Part shown: piece by piece, positions 16,507 through 26,900 of the stretch
How the letters are laid out: each line of letters begins with the position of its first letter
Position numbering within the stretch: position 1 is the stretch's first letter
Source of the DNA: Streptomyces sp. Isolate_45
GTDB lineage: Bacteria; Actinomycetota; Actinomycetes; Streptomycetales; Streptomycetaceae
Assembly: GCF_024721315.2 (NCBI RefSeq)
Contig: NZ_JANFAK020000007.1
Location: forward strand, 1 to 64,000
Direction: 5' to 3'
Length of the DNA: 64,000 nucleotides
Position numbers and translations under genes: made by a program
Notes under the pieces: model-generated
Databases searched by the model: none
What the model was told of the DNA's origin: nothing
What the model saw: only the letters and a program-made list of their open reading frames with translations

Positions 16507-17772
16507 TCAGGTGGCGGGTTGCAGGACCAGGCAGACGTTCTGTCCGCCGAAGCCGAAGGAGTTGGAGAGCACCGGGGCACCGTCCACACGGCGCGGCGCT
16601 CCGGCGACCACGTCGATCCGGTCGGCCTCCGACGCGGTGGTGAGGTTCGCGACGGGCGGCACGATCCGCCGTTCGGCACAGACCAGGGCGATCGCGGCCT
16701 CCAGCGCGCCCGAACCCCCGATGAGGTGCCCGGTGACGCCCTTGACGGCGGTCACCGGCGGCGCCTGACCGTTGAAGCACCGGTGGATGGCGGCGGCCTC
16801 GGCCCGGTCGTTGGCCTGGGTGGACGTACCGTGCGCGCTGATCTGACCGATGTCGGACGGCAGCAGACCGGCGTCCGCGACGGCCTGCGCCATGCACGCC
16901 GCCGCGACGGCCCCGTCCGCGTGCGGGGCCACGATGTGATGGGCGTCGGCGTTGGTGGCGTAGCCGGCGATCTCACCGAGGATGGTCGCTCCGCGCCGCA
17001 ACGCGGAGTCGCGCCGCTCCAGTACGAGCACGGCCGCGCCCTCGCCCATGACGAAGCCGTCGCGCCGGGCGTCGAACGGGCGGCTGGCGTTCCCGGGGTC
17101 GTCGTTGCGGGTCGACAGGGCCTGCATCCGCGAGAAGCCGCTGAGCATGAAGGTGGTCACCGCCGAGTCGAAGCCGCCGGCGACGGCCACGTCGAGCTCC
17201 CCGTACTGGATGCGACGGGCGGCCTCCCCGATGGCCGTGGCACCACTGGCGCATGCGGTGGAGTAGGTGACGCACGAGCCCTGGAAGCCGAAGCGCATCG
17301 CCACCCGGGCGGCCGCCGAGTTGGCCATGGTCCGGGGAACGGAGTGCACCGGCATGGCCGTGGGCTTCGCGTCGTTGTCCCGTACGAGCCCCTCCATGGT
17401 GGGGAGCCCGCCGATGCCGGTCCCGAGGTGGACGCCGACCCGGGACGGCGGCAGGTCGGGCAGCGCGGCCTGCCGTACGGCGTCGGCCGCCGCGCACAGG
17501 GCCAGCTCCGTCGGCCGGTCGATCTGACGGCGCTCACGGTGGGTGATGTAGGAGGCGATGTCGAACTCGGGTACCCGGCAGGCGATGTGCACGGGTGAGC
17601 CGGACTCGATCAGGTCCGCGTGCACCGCGGCGGTGGGACGCGCGGCGAGGACGGTGTCCATGACCTCGTCCAGCGTGAGTCCGGCCGGGGACTTCACGCC
17701 GATCCCGGTGACGACCACGCGCGGGCGCTCGGCGTGCCGGCCGGGGCCGGCCGCGGCGTGCCGGCGGGTCAT
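16507..17772 (-). CDS. Beta-ketoacyl-ACP synthase II-type (stand-alone ketosynthase)
   Basis: A 421-residue FabF-like enzyme. The catalytic triad is intact: Cys in TACASGA, His in AHGTSTQAND and His in VKGVTGHLIGG; the C-terminal NSFGFGGQN is also present. It extends an ACP-bound acyl chain with malonyl-ACP. It overlaps the ACP gene by ATGA, so the two are co-translated. No acyltransferase or ketoreductase lies in the window, and these must come from primary fatty acid synthesis if the cluster builds a chain. It stands apart from the housekeeping fab operon and so is probably specialised. Confidence 0.9.
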   Translation of the reverse strand: MTRRHAAAGPGRHAERPRVVVTGIGVKSPAGLTLDEVMDTVLAARPTAAVHADLIESGSPVHIACRVPEFDIASYITHRERRQIDRPTELALCAAADAVRQAALPDLPPSRVGVHLGTGIGGLPTMEGLVRDNDAKPTAMPVHSVPRTMANSAAARVAMRFGFQGSCVTYSTACASGATAIGEAARRIQYGELDVAVAGGFDSAVTTFMLSGFSRMQALSTRNDDPGNASRPFDARRDGFVMGEGAAVLVLERRDSALRRGATILGEIAGYATNADAHHIVAPHADGAVAAACMAQAVADAGLLPSDIGQISAHGTSTQANDRAEAAAIHRCFNGQAPPVTAVKGVTGHLIGGSGALEAAIALVCAERRIVPPVANLTTASEADRIDVVAGAPRRVDGAPVLSNSFGFGGQNVCLVLQPAT

Positions 17773-18056
17773 GAACGGTCCGCCAGGCGCTCCGCGAGGA
17801 GGGCGACGGCCTGGCCGACGGTCTCGGACCGCATCAGGTCCTCGGCGGCGATGCGCACGTTGAGGGCGCGTTCGAGCTGCGCGCCGATCGACATCATCTC
17901 CAGGCTGTCGATGCCGTATTCGGCCCGCAGATCGGTGCTCTCCACGATGACGTCGGGGGCGGTTCCGAGGACGTCGGCGATGGTCTCGCGGACGATGCCG
18001 AAGAGGTCGTCGGAAGTGACGACGGCGGCTTCGGCGACGGGTTCGGTGTGGTTCAC
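17769..18056 (-). CDS. Acyl carrier protein
   Basis: A 95-residue acidic ACP. The phosphopantetheine attachment serine is S51 in GIDSLEMM, and the four-helix pattern is normal. An N-terminal extension of about 15 residues precedes the usual start. It carries the growing or modified acyl chain for the ketosynthase, to which it is coupled by overlapping stop and start. The first residues (MNHTEPVAEAA) are poorly structured and may be trimmed in the family. Confidence 0.9.
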   Translation of the reverse strand: MNHTEPVAEAAVVTSDDLFGIVRETIADVLGTAPDVIVESTDLRAEYGIDSLEMMSIGAQLERALNVRIAAEDLMRSETVGQAVALLAERLADRS

Positions 18057-18138
18057 CTGGGGTTCCTCCGGTGAGGTGGTGCGGGGTGGTGGATCGTGAT
18101 CGGGCTGGTGCGCGGGCCGCGGCCCGCGACGACGGGTG

Positions 18139-19404
18139 TCAGCCGGGCAGGCCGGCCGGGGCGGCCGCGGTCAGTGCCGTGTCGAGGATGTCGAGCGCCT
18201 CGTCGAGTTCCGCCTCGGTCGTGACGAGCGGGGGCAGCAGCCGCACCGTGGTGGGGCGGCCCAGGCAGGGCGAGACGAGCAGACCGTTGTTGGCGAGGGA
18301 GACCACGGCCTCGCCCGCCGCCGCGGGGGTGGTGAAGTCGATGCCCCACAGCAGCCCCCGGCCGTGATGGCCCGCCATCACCCTCGGGTGGCGCTCCCCG
18401 AGGGCGCGCAGCCCCTCGGCGAGGCGGGCCGACAACTTGTCACCGTGCCCGGCGAGTTCCTCGACGGCCTCCAGTGCGGCGGGCAGCGCGGCACAGCTCA
18501 ACGGGTGGCCGCCGAAGGTCGCCGAGTGCAGGAAGGGGTCCTGTGCGAGCGGGGCGTACAGCTCCTCGCTGCACACCACCGCGGACAGCGGCACCACGCC
18601 GCCGCCGAGCGGCTTGCCCACGAGTACGGCGTCGACGGGCAGGCCGTCGGCCAGGGCGACCGAACGCTCGCCGCAGCGGCGCAGCCCGCACTGGATCTCG
18701 TCGGCGATGGCGAACGCGCCGTGGGCGTGCGCGTCCTCGCACCACTGGCGCAGGACGTCGGTCCGCAGCGGTGCTGCGCCGTTCTCCCCCTGGACGGGTT
18801 CGAACACCACGGCGGCGACCGGAGCCGCCTCCAGCTGCGCGCGGACGGCGTACGGGTCCTCCGGGTCGATGTGGACCACGTCGACGACCGCGCCCCGCAG
18901 CCCGGTCCGGAACAGCGGGCTGTGCGTCAGGGACAGGGCGCCCAGCGTCTTGCCGTGGTAGCCGCCGGTCACCGCGAGCACCCGGTCCCGGCCGGTCGCG
19001 AGCCGGGCGAGCTTCACCGACACCTCGACGGCGTCGGCGCCGTTCAGGCCGAAGTACACCTTGGGGAGCCGGTCACCGAAGTAGGCGGAGAGCAGCGCCG
19101 CCGCCCGCGCGGCCACCGGGTTGGCGAGGCTGCGCGTCGACGTAGGCATCACCTCCAGCTGCCGGGCGACGGCCGCCACCACGCCGGGGTGGCGGTGGCC
19201 GAGGAGGGCGACGGCGTAGGAGCCGAAGTCGAGCGCCCGACGGCCGTCGGAGAGCGTGACGCGGGAGCCCAGGGCTCCGGCCTCCACGGCTCCCTGGCCG
19301 GCGAACTTGCCGGTCAGCGCCAGCTTCGGGGACTGGTGCCGGCGAAGTTGGTCGAAGACCTCGGCGGCGTCGGTGTGCGGGGCGGTCGTGGACGGGTCGG
19401 CCAC
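18139..19404 (-). CDS. Class III pyridoxal-phosphate aminotransferase
   Basis: The GTG was chosen because CAGGAGG sits eight bases upstream; 421 residues. PLP-binding features are intact: the Asp in IADEIQCGLRR and the Schiff-base Lys in VLVGKPLGGG. Class III enzymes move amino groups to or from omega-amino acids, ornithine-like substrates and aldehydes. In this cluster it could aminate the aldehyde produced by the thioester-reductase-like SDR (inference). It lies 53 bp behind the SRPBCC gene and 82 bp ahead of ACP, as part of the same minus-strand series. Confidence 0.88.
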   Translation of the reverse strand: MADPSTTAPHTDAAEVFDQLRRHQSPKLALTGKFAGQGAVEAGALGSRVTLSDGRRALDFGSYAVALLGHRHPGVVAAVARQLEVMPTSTRSLANPVAARAAALLSAYFGDRLPKVYFGLNGADAVEVSVKLARLATGRDRVLAVTGGYHGKTLGALSLTHSPLFRTGLRGAVVDVVHIDPEDPYAVRAQLEAAPVAAVVFEPVQGENGAAPLRTDVLRQWCEDAHAHGAFAIADEIQCGLRRCGERSVALADGLPVDAVLVGKPLGGGVVPLSAVVCSEELYAPLAQDPFLHSATFGGHPLSCAALPAALEAVEELAGHGDKLSARLAEGLRALGERHPRVMAGHHGRGLLWGIDFTTPAAAGEAVVSLANNGLLVSPCLGRPTTVRLLPPLVTTEAELDEALDILDTALTAAAPAGLPG

Positions 19405-19457
19405 GGGGGACCTCCTGGAGAGGGGCGGAACGGGGGACGCGGGCGGAACGGACCGCA

Positions 19458-19910
19458 TCAGCGGGCGGCGCCGCCGATGAGTCGCCGCTCAAGGGCCTGG
19501 AGCATCTGCTCGGCGTTCTCCCGCAGGGCGGTGGCGGCGACGGGGTTGAGCATGTCGGCGAGCAGCGGGATCCCGATCTCGAACTCGACGGTCAGCGAGA
19601 CGTGGCTACCGCCGTCCTCGGACGGGCGGACGGCCCAGTGGCCCACGAAGTGCGCGAGGTCGCCGCTGACCTGGTGGAAGTCGAAGCGCCGGGCGGCGTG
19701 GTCGAGCCGTTCGGCCTCCACCCACTCCAGGACGGAGCCCTTGAGGTGGACGGACCAGGCCGTCGTGCGCTCGTCCGGGCCGGTGCGGTCGACGATCGTG
19801 ACGGACTGGACGCTGTCCATGCAGGAGGAGTAGCTCTCGACGTCGATGACGGCGTTCCAACTGTCCTCGGGACGGGCGGCGATGGGGATCTCTACCTGGA
19901 CGAGGGGCAT
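19458..19910 (-). CDS. SRPBCC (polyketide cyclase-like) protein
   Basis: A 150-residue protein with the START/SRPBCC layout: N-terminal strand VQVEIPIAARPEDSWNAV, central edge strands around TAWSVHLKGSVLEWVEAE, and a long C-terminal helix (ALRENAEQMLQALERRL). Family members bind hydrophobic ligands and some guide cyclisation in type II polyketide pathways. With only one ketosynthase present, aromatic ring formation is unlikely, so ligand binding or a single condensation or cyclisation step is more plausible. It is the gene before the aminotransferase. Confidence 0.8.
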   Translation of the reverse strand: MPLVQVEIPIAARPEDSWNAVIDVESYSSCMDSVQSVTIVDRTGPDERTTAWSVHLKGSVLEWVEAERLDHAARRFDFHQVSGDLAHFVGHWAVRPSEDGGSHVSLTVEFEIGIPLLADMLNPVAATALRENAEQMLQALERRLIGGAAR

Positions 19911-20032
19911 GGTGGGTCTCTCTTTCCGGTGGTGGGGGAGCCCGCGGGGGGCTCGTCGACTACGTGCGGGAGGTTCCGCGGAGTCGGGGCGGATCAGGCG
20001 CGGGGGACCTGCGCCGGTTCGGGGGCGGTCCG

Positions 20033-21289
20033 TCAGGACTTGGGCGCCAGGGCCTGCTCGTGGGCCGCCTCCAGGGCGGGCGGCAGCAGGAGCCGCAGGA
20101 CGGCGCGGGGCAGCCGTCCGGTGTGGTTGAGCGCGTACGACTGCTCGACGAGTTCGCAGCCGAACTCGCGCTTGGGCTCGTACGCGGTCTGCGCGAAGCG
20201 GATGTGGCGGCAACCCCGGGCGAGGGCCAGCTCGATCGCCGCGTAGTGCAGGTTGTGGTAGAGCCGCGCCCGGTGCGCCAGCCCGTAGTCCAGGCCGATC
20301 CGGGCCCCGACCGCACCGCGGCCGCGGAACAGGCAGTGCAGGTAACCCACCAGGCGGTCGCCCTCGAAGCAGGCGACGAGCCGCTGCTCGGTGCGCCCGC
20401 CGTCGTTCTCGTCCGCGTTGCCGGCGGACAGGGCCCTGACGAACCCCTCGTCGAGGACGTCGAGGGTCTGGTCGGCACGGTCCATGACCTGCCGGTACAG
20501 GCCCATCATCGCCGGGACGAGGTGCTCGAAGTCGTCGATGACCTCCATCCGCAGGTCCGTCTGCTGCTCGAACTTCCGGATCTTGTTCCGGGCGTTGCGT
20601 CGCGGCTTGGCCGGCAATGACGCCAGGAACGCGTCGAAGTCCGCGTGGTCCAAGGAGAGTTCGGTGTCCGGCAGGGAGGCGACGGTGAAGAAGCCCGCCG
20701 CGTCCAGACCCGGGCGCAGCGCGTCGAGGTCGTGCGGAGCGAAGTCCTTGAACACGACGGTGCCCAGTCGGTGTTCGCGGGCGTAGTCCATGACCTCCCG
20801 CACCAGCAGCCGGGCCGCCGGCGCGGGGAGCGGATCCCGACCCATGACGTGGCCCTGCCCGAGGAAGTTCCCGCAGAACAGCATCGGCACGCGCACGAGC
20901 CGTGGGAAGGCCCGGGCCACCGGCGCCATCAGGCGGCGTTCGCGCGGCCCCACGACCTGGTCGAGCCGCAGGCCGCGCACGGCGCTGAGCGGCAGCACCG
21001 CGAACGGCAGGCCGTCCCGGCGCACGAGCAGGTAGGCGTACGCGTCCGGGCCGATCCGCGCACCCTGCATGGCGGTGAACACGTCCTGCCCCCACATGGG
21101 GTCGTCAGCAGGGGCCAACTCGTCCCACAACCGGCGGGGCACGTCCTCGGCGTGGTCCAACCGCTCGACCGTGTAGGCCGGTTCCCGACGCTTCCCGTCG
21201 GCCCCCGCGAGGGCCGGCGTGGAGGCGGTCGGCGCCGAGGGCCCGGGGCCGGGAGCGTCCGGTGCGGCGGCCCCGCGGTCAGCCGACAC
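20033..21289 (-). CDS. GNAT-like N-acyltransferase (COG3146 type)
   Basis: A 418-residue protein. The first 40 residues are Pro/Ala-rich and probably disordered. The rest has the double-GNAT layout of the COG3146/Acetyltransf_6 group: ELSLDHADFDAFLASLPAKPRRNARNKIRKFEQ around residue 245, and a later HLYHN-like segment RARLYHNLHYAAIELALARGCRHIRF. Family members of this fold transfer acyl or aminoacyl groups. In the cluster it could acylate the amine made by the aminotransferase (inference). Its start overlaps the end of the acyl-CoA dehydrogenase-like gene by 11 bp. Confidence 0.78.
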   Translation of the reverse strand: MSADRGAAAPDAPGPGPSAPTASTPALAGADGKRREPAYTVERLDHAEDVPRRLWDELAPADDPMWGQDVFTAMQGARIGPDAYAYLLVRRDGLPFAVLPLSAVRGLRLDQVVGPRERRLMAPVARAFPRLVRVPMLFCGNFLGQGHVMGRDPLPAPAARLLVREVMDYAREHRLGTVVFKDFAPHDLDALRPGLDAAGFFTVASLPDTELSLDHADFDAFLASLPAKPRRNARNKIRKFEQQTDLRMEVIDDFEHLVPAMMGLYRQVMDRADQTLDVLDEGFVRALSAGNADENDGGRTEQRLVACFEGDRLVGYLHCLFRGRGAVGARIGLDYGLAHRARLYHNLHYAAIELALARGCRHIRFAQTAYEPKREFGCELVEQSYALNHTGRLPRAVLRLLLPPALEAAHEQALAPKS

Positions 21290-22412
21290 GGAGCGGCTCG
21301 CCGTCCAGCACCGCGCACAGCGGCTCGGCCATCCGCGCCCGGGACGGCGGGTGGAAGTTCAGGCCCGCGGCCGCCGAGGCCAGGTAGGCGCCCTCGTCGG
21401 ACCCGATGAACGACATGCCGCCGAGCGCTTCCAGGGCGGTCGCCGTGGTGCGCGCGATGGCGTCCTGCGCGGCGTAGCGCGCGGTGAGCGCGGCGACCAG
21501 CAGGGGTTCGCCCCATTCCGGGGATTCCCCCATCGTCCGGGCCACGGCTTCCACCGCGAGCATCGCCGCGTCGACCTCGGTCACGAGCGCCGCACGGACC
21601 GCGGCCGGTGCGCGCCCGTGCAGCAGGACACGTTCCACCAGAGCGCTCGCCGTGCCCAAGTAGCCAGCCGACATGAGCAGTTCGAACCAGAGGAACCCGG
21701 CCACGTTCAGGGAGTCCAGCACCGAATCGGCGGTGACCTCGGTGAGGACGACCATCTGCGGGTCGAGCGCGACGTCCTCCAGGACGACCTCGTCGCTCTC
21801 CGCGCCGGCCAGCACGGTGCTGCGCCAGAAGGGCCGGACGGAGACGCCGGGGGTGTCGGCGGGGACGATCGCGACCCCGAGCCGCTCGGCGCCGTCCTCG
21901 TCCGTCATCACCACCGAGGCCGTCAGCAGGTCCATCGAATGGGCCAGGCTGCACGGCTTCTTGCTGCCGTTCAACACGACCTCGCCGCCCCGACGCTCGG
22001 CCCGGATGCCGGGCCGCAGGATGGACTGGCCGGTCCGGCCCTCCGAGAATCCCGAGGCGAGCAGCATCTTCTTGCCGACGATGGCCTCCAGCAGCATCCA
22101 CTCGAAGCCGGCCCCGTTCTTCGCGGCCTCCACCAGGCTCGCCACGGAGAAGTGGTGCATCGTGGTCGCGACCGCCAGCGACGGGCAGCGTGCGCCGACC
22201 GCGCGTTGCAGCCGGACGGCCTGCAGGGGGTCCGCCCCGATCCCGGTGTTCGGACTCGGCACGAGCAGGGCCGCGCCACCCGCCTCGCGGAACGCGGCGA
22301 CGGCCGGGCTGCCCGGCCGCTCCAGCTCGGCCAGCGGATGACGGGCCAGCTCGGCGTCGAGGCCGGGGAGCAGTGCTTCCAGCACCGCGCGTTCGGTGTC
22401 CAGGAATGCCAT
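21279..22412 (-). CDS. Atypical acyl-CoA dehydrogenase-family flavoprotein
   Basis: A 377-residue protein, about acyl-CoA dehydrogenase length. The FAD-binding middle domain (GFSEGRTGQS, VVLNGSKKPC) and the C-terminal helical domain (LEALGGMSFIGSD) are recognisable. The catalytic-Glu EGT motif near the C-terminus is missing, and that region reads LNFHPPSRARM instead. The usual alpha-beta dehydrogenation may therefore not occur; oxidation of a carrier-bound substrate or a flavin monooxygenase role are alternatives. It lies four bases behind the P450 gene, so the two are co-transcribed. Confidence 0.82.
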   Translation of the reverse strand: MAFLDTERAVLEALLPGLDAELARHPLAELERPGSPAVAAFREAGGAALLVPSPNTGIGADPLQAVRLQRAVGARCPSLAVATTMHHFSVASLVEAAKNGAGFEWMLLEAIVGKKMLLASGFSEGRTGQSILRPGIRAERRGGEVVLNGSKKPCSLAHSMDLLTASVVMTDEDGAERLGVAIVPADTPGVSVRPFWRSTVLAGAESDEVVLEDVALDPQMVVLTEVTADSVLDSLNVAGFLWFELLMSAGYLGTASALVERVLLHGRAPAAVRAALVTEVDAAMLAVEAVARTMGESPEWGEPLLVAALTARYAAQDAIARTTATALEALGGMSFIGSDEGAYLASAAAGLNFHPPSRARMAEPLCAVLDGEPLRVG

Positions 22413-22416
22413 GGGT

Positions 22417-23691
22417 TCAGTCCTTCGCCGTCGTGGTCGCGCCGACCGCGGCCCGCGTACGGGTCGTCCCGGCTCCGGCCGTGGTCGTCAGGGGCAGGTT
22501 TTCGTACATGCGCAGGCTGAAGGACTCGCGCCGTACCGGGGTCCCGGCCAGAGCCAGGTCGGGGAAGCGGGCGAACAGCCGGCGGACGGCGATGGATCCC
22601 TCCAGCCGGGCCAGGGCGGCGCCCATGCAGTAGTGCGGACCGGCACTGAAACTCAGCACCCTGCTCCCGGTCCGGCGCACGTCGAACCGGTGCGGGTCGG
22701 GGAACTGAGCCGGATCGCGGTTGGCGGCGGCGAGCACCGTCGTGACGTTGGCGCCGACCGGCACGGTCAGCCCGCGGATCACCGTCTCCTCGGAGGCGAT
22801 CCGCTCGGTCATCTGGACGGGCGTGTCCCAGCGCAGCGCCTCGTCGACCGCCTGCCCGGCGAGCGCGGGATCGGCGCGGAGCGCCGCCAGCTGGTCGGGG
22901 TGGGTGAGCAGAGCGTGGGTGGCGATCCCCAGCATGGCGGCGGTCGTCTCGAAACCGGCGACGAAGGTGAGGATCAGGGTGTCGATGACCTCCTTGCGGC
23001 TGAGCCGCTCCTGCCCCTCCCCGGTCTCCAACAGCACGGTGGCGAGGTCCTCGCGGGGCTCCACCGCGCGCCGCAGCAGCAAGTCCTCGAAGTAGGCGCG
23101 CAGTTCGGTCACCGCGGCATCGGCGCGGGCCCAGTCGTCCTCGGTGCGCACCGGTTCCAGCAGCCGGCTGGCGTCGCCGCCCAGCCGCTGGAACCGGAGG
23201 CGGTCCTCGGCCGGTACGCCGATCAGCTCGCCGACGACCGCCACGGGCAGCGGATACCCCACCAGCTCCTGGAAGTTGGCGGCGGTCCCGTCCGCCGTGG
23301 CCGCGGCGAAGTCGTCGAGGAGGGAGTCGGTCAGCTGCTCGACCGCCTTGCTCAGCGCGGCGACCCGGCGCGGGGTGAACCCCGCACCGATCAGCCGGCG
23401 CAGCCGGGTGTGGTCGGGCTGGTTGGCGCGGAGCATCGAGGCGTAGAAGAAGTCGGCGGCCGGGTGCTCGCGCCAGTCCGGCAGGTTGTCCTCGCACCAA
23501 CTCAGGTCGGGCGTGCGGAACGAGGTGTCCGTCAGCACCCCCTGGCAATCGGTGTAGGTCGTCAGGAAGTAGGTGTCGAGGTCCTTGTCGTAGTAGACCG
23601 GAAAGTTCTCGCGGAGCGCCTCCAGCGCCAGGAACGGGTTTTCCCGACCTTCCGGTGTGAACAGGGAGAAGAGCAGAGCCTGGGGGTCCAA
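22417..23691 (-). CDS. Cytochrome P450
   Basis: A 424-residue soluble bacterial P450. The heme-ligand Cys is C355 in FSAGPHYCMG. The I-helix oxygen groove is AGFETT, the ExxR motif is EALR, and the substrate-recognition loop region includes PAADFFYASMLRANQPDHTRLR (the C-helix contacting heme). It would need ferredoxin and reductase partners from elsewhere, because none is in the window. It is the first gene of the P450-to-SDR run and probably oxidises the cluster's product. No signal or membrane anchor. Confidence 0.93.
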   Translation of the reverse strand: MDPQALLFSLFTPEGRENPFLALEALRENFPVYYDKDLDTYFLTTYTDCQGVLTDTSFRTPDLSWCEDNLPDWREHPAADFFYASMLRANQPDHTRLRRLIGAGFTPRRVAALSKAVEQLTDSLLDDFAAATADGTAANFQELVGYPLPVAVVGELIGVPAEDRLRFQRLGGDASRLLEPVRTEDDWARADAAVTELRAYFEDLLLRRAVEPREDLATVLLETGEGQERLSRKEVIDTLILTFVAGFETTAAMLGIATHALLTHPDQLAALRADPALAGQAVDEALRWDTPVQMTERIASEETVIRGLTVPVGANVTTVLAAANRDPAQFPDPHRFDVRRTGSRVLSFSAGPHYCMGAALARLEGSIAVRRLFARFPDLALAGTPVRRESFSLRMYENLPLTTTAGAGTTRTRAAVGATTTAKD

Positions 23692-23791
23692 GGGGAGTCC
23701 TCAGCAGATCGGCGTGCGGTCCCGGGTTACCGCGGTGTGCCCGGGCCGCCCCCCGGCAGGGATCTCCGAAGGGGGAGGACATCCGTGCTTG

Positions 23792-23819
23792 GGGCGGTGA
23801 CAAGAGCCTGTCACCGCCC
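23792..23819 (-). terminator. Terminator hairpin between SARP and P450 genes
   Basis: GGGCGGTGACA and TGTCACCGCCC pair perfectly over 11 bp with a 6-nt loop. It lies between the upstream P450 start and the SARP stop, on the P450 promoter side. It could end transcripts or form part of the P450 5' leader. Confidence 0.5.
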
Positions 23820-23910
23820 TGCTCGCGCGACGTCAACAGCGCATCAACCGGACGTCAACGCCCCCCGACGCCCGGCCCCCCCGCCACGCTTCATCCGGCG
23901 TCGAGCCGCG

Positions 23911-26900
23911 TCATTCGGCGTCGAGCCGCGCCTCGACGTCCGCCGCCTCCGGCATGCCCAGCTCCCGGAAGAGTCGCAGCGCCTGCCTGCGGTAGTACGT
24001 CGCCTGCCCCGCTCGTCCCAACCCGGCAACGGCGTCGGCGAGTTGGACGAGTGCGCGGCCGAGCAGGTACGTGTCACCGTGCAGGGTGGCGACGTCCCGG
24101 GCCTCCGTGGCGTGGGCCACGGCCTCCTCGTAACGGCCCAGCAGGTTGAACGCCTCGGCGAGCCCGCCCAGCACCAACGCCTCCCGGAAGGTCGAGCCCG
24201 TCGTACGCCACAGCCGCAGACTGGTGCGCATGCAGTCCAGAGCCTCGTGCCGCTGTCCCGTGTACAGCAGGACCTGCCCGAGCGAACGCAATGCGTTGGC
24301 CTCCCCGGGGCCGTCGCCGCAGGAGCGCGCCTGGGCGACGGCGGCGCGACCCGACCGCACGGCCTCCTCGGCCCGCCCGGTCGCCAGTTGCGCCAGACCC
24401 AGGAAACCGAGGGTGACGGACTCGCAGGCCGGGCTGCGCGGCTCCCGGCTGAGCGGCAGCGCCTCGGTGAGGTGCCGCACGGCGGTGGGGAAGTCCCGTT
24501 GGGCGAGGGCGCAGCCGCCGAGGGCGTTCAACGCGTGGGCGAGCAGGGGCCACCGCTCCTCGCGGCGGAAGACGTCGGCCGCGGTGCGCAGGTGGGGCAG
24601 CGCACGGCCCATCGCGAAGCGGATCGCGAAGGAACCGCCCAGCATGAAGTGCGCGATGCCACCGGCGACCGCGTCGTCCGACCGCTCCGCCGCCGCCAGC
24701 ACCGCGCGCGCGGCCCGCTCCAGGTTCCGGGTACCGGTGCTGTCGCGTCCCAGCGGGTCGGTGGCCAGCAGCAGGTGCGCGCAGACGGCCGCCGGGACCT
24801 CGGGGAAGCCGGCGGCCTGTTCGACGAGCGCCAGCAGGTGCAGCCGTTCGTCGAACAGCCAGGTGGTGGCCCGTGCCGGGGAGGCGAACCGACGGTCTGG
24901 GTCCAGGCCGCTGCCGGGACCCACCGCGGCCGCCCGCGACGGGGCGTCCGGCTCCGTGGCCGGCGCTTCGTCGGCGGGGAACGGATCTCCCGCGGTCGCG
25001 GCCCGATAGGCCTCCCGTGCCAAGTCGGTGCAGGTGTCCAGCAGCCGCCGCATCGCCGCCCCGCGTTCGGCGGCGGGCAGTTCCTCGGCCCCGGACGTCC
25101 GGGCGAACAGCCGCAACAGGTCGTGGTAGCGGTAGCGGCCGGGCGCCGGCGACTGGAGCAGCCCGGCGTCGACCAGACCCTCGCACAGCGACTCCGCCTC
25201 CCCCCGGGGCCGGTCGAGCAGGGCGGCGGCGCTCAGCCCGCCCAGTTCCGGAAGGTCGGGCAGCGCCAGCAGCCGGAACGCCCGCAACTGCTCCGGGGCG
25301 AGCCGCGCCGTACCGAGCCGGAAGGTGGCCTCGACGGCGCTGTCGCCGCCGAGCCCCGCCGGCCGCCGTCGCTCGTCCGCGAGCCGCCGGGCGGTCTCCG
25401 CGACCGACAGCTCCGGGCAGCCGGCCATGCGGGCGGCGACGACGCGGATGGCGAGGGGCAGCCGCCCGCAATCGGCGACCAGGGCCCGGGCGGCCTCCTC
25501 CTCCCGCCGTACGCGCTGCTCGCCGACGAGCCGGACCAGCAGGTCCACCGCCACGCCGTCGGTCAGTTCGTCCAGGTGCACCAGGGTCGCCCCGCCGAGG
25601 TTGCCGAAGCCGGTGAGCCACGTCCTGCTGGTCACGAGGAGGCCGCAGCCGGGCGCGGTCGGCACCAGGTCGCGTATCTGGCGCAGGTCGTGGGCGTTGT
25701 CGAGGACGAGGAGCACGCGCCGGTCGGAGAGCAGCGACCGGTGGAGCGCGACCCGCTCGGCGGTCTCCGCCGGGAGCTGCGCCGGCGTCACCCCGAGGGC
25801 GCGCAGCAGGTCCCCCAGGACCTCGTGGGGATCGGCCGGCCGGGCGTCCATGCCGCAGAGGTCGACGAAGAACACCCCGTCGGGGAAACTCGCGGCGACC
25901 TCGTGCGCCACGCGCACGGCCAGGGCGGTCTTGCCGACGCCGCCCATCCCGCTGATCGCTCCCAACGCCGCCGCCGAGCCGCCTTCCAGGACTTGCCGCA
26001 GCCGGACGACCTCCGCGTCACGGCCGACGAGGTCCGCCGTGTCGGGCGGCAGGCCCAGCGTCGGCGACATCACGGCCGTCGGGGCGGGCGGGGGCGCCGG
26101 CGAGGCCGTCGGGGCCGGCGGGGCAGCGGCGGACGGCGCTGACCGAACCGTTCCCCGACCGGGCTTCGTCGGCGGCGACTCGGCATCCGTGGACGGTGGG
26201 TGCTCGGTGCTCCCGGGTCCGTTCACCGGCCCGGGGGGAGCGGCCTCATCGGCAGCGCCCGGTCCGGCCAGGATGCGCCGGCGTATCCGGTCGAGGCCTG
26301 CCCCGGCCCCCGGACCGTCCGCGCCGCGCAGGGCCCCGTGGGCACGCGCGTGGACGTCCAGTGCCTCGGTCTGACGCCCCGTCTCGTACAGCGCCGTCAT
26401 GAGGAGTTCCTGGAGTCGTGCGCGCCGCGGATGGCTCTGCGCCGGCCCGCGAAGCTCCTCCACGGCCCGTGCGTGGCCGCCGAGCAGCAGCACCACCTCC
26501 CACCTGTCCTCCAGCACGGCGAGCCGCCGCTCGCGCAGCGCCGAACGCTGGGCGGCCGCGAACGGACCGGGCACCCCGGCCAGGGGTTCCTCCCCGTCCC
26601 ACAGCCCCAGGGCGGAGTCGTACAGGGCGAGCGCGTCACCAGGCCGCCCCGCCGACACAGCCCGAGCGGCGCTGCCCGCACGCCGGTCGAAGACGGTCAG
26701 GTCCAGGGCGTCCGGCGGCAGGTGGAGGGCGTAACCGTTCGGGCGGGAGACCAGGACCCGCGCCGGGGTGCGCGGCGCCCGTCCGGGTTCGACCACGCGG
26801 CGCAGCGCGGCGACGTGGCCGCGCAGGGCCCCGGGCGCCCCGCCGGGCGCGCCGTCGCCCCAGACGTCGTCGATGAGCGCCTGCGTGCCGCCCCTCCGGC

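Noticed and set aside
22396..26142. Long plus-strand open frame opposite the P450 and SARP genes
   Set aside because: It is a GC-rich shadow: no ribosome binding site, no recognisable domain, and the minus-strand genes have clear motifs.
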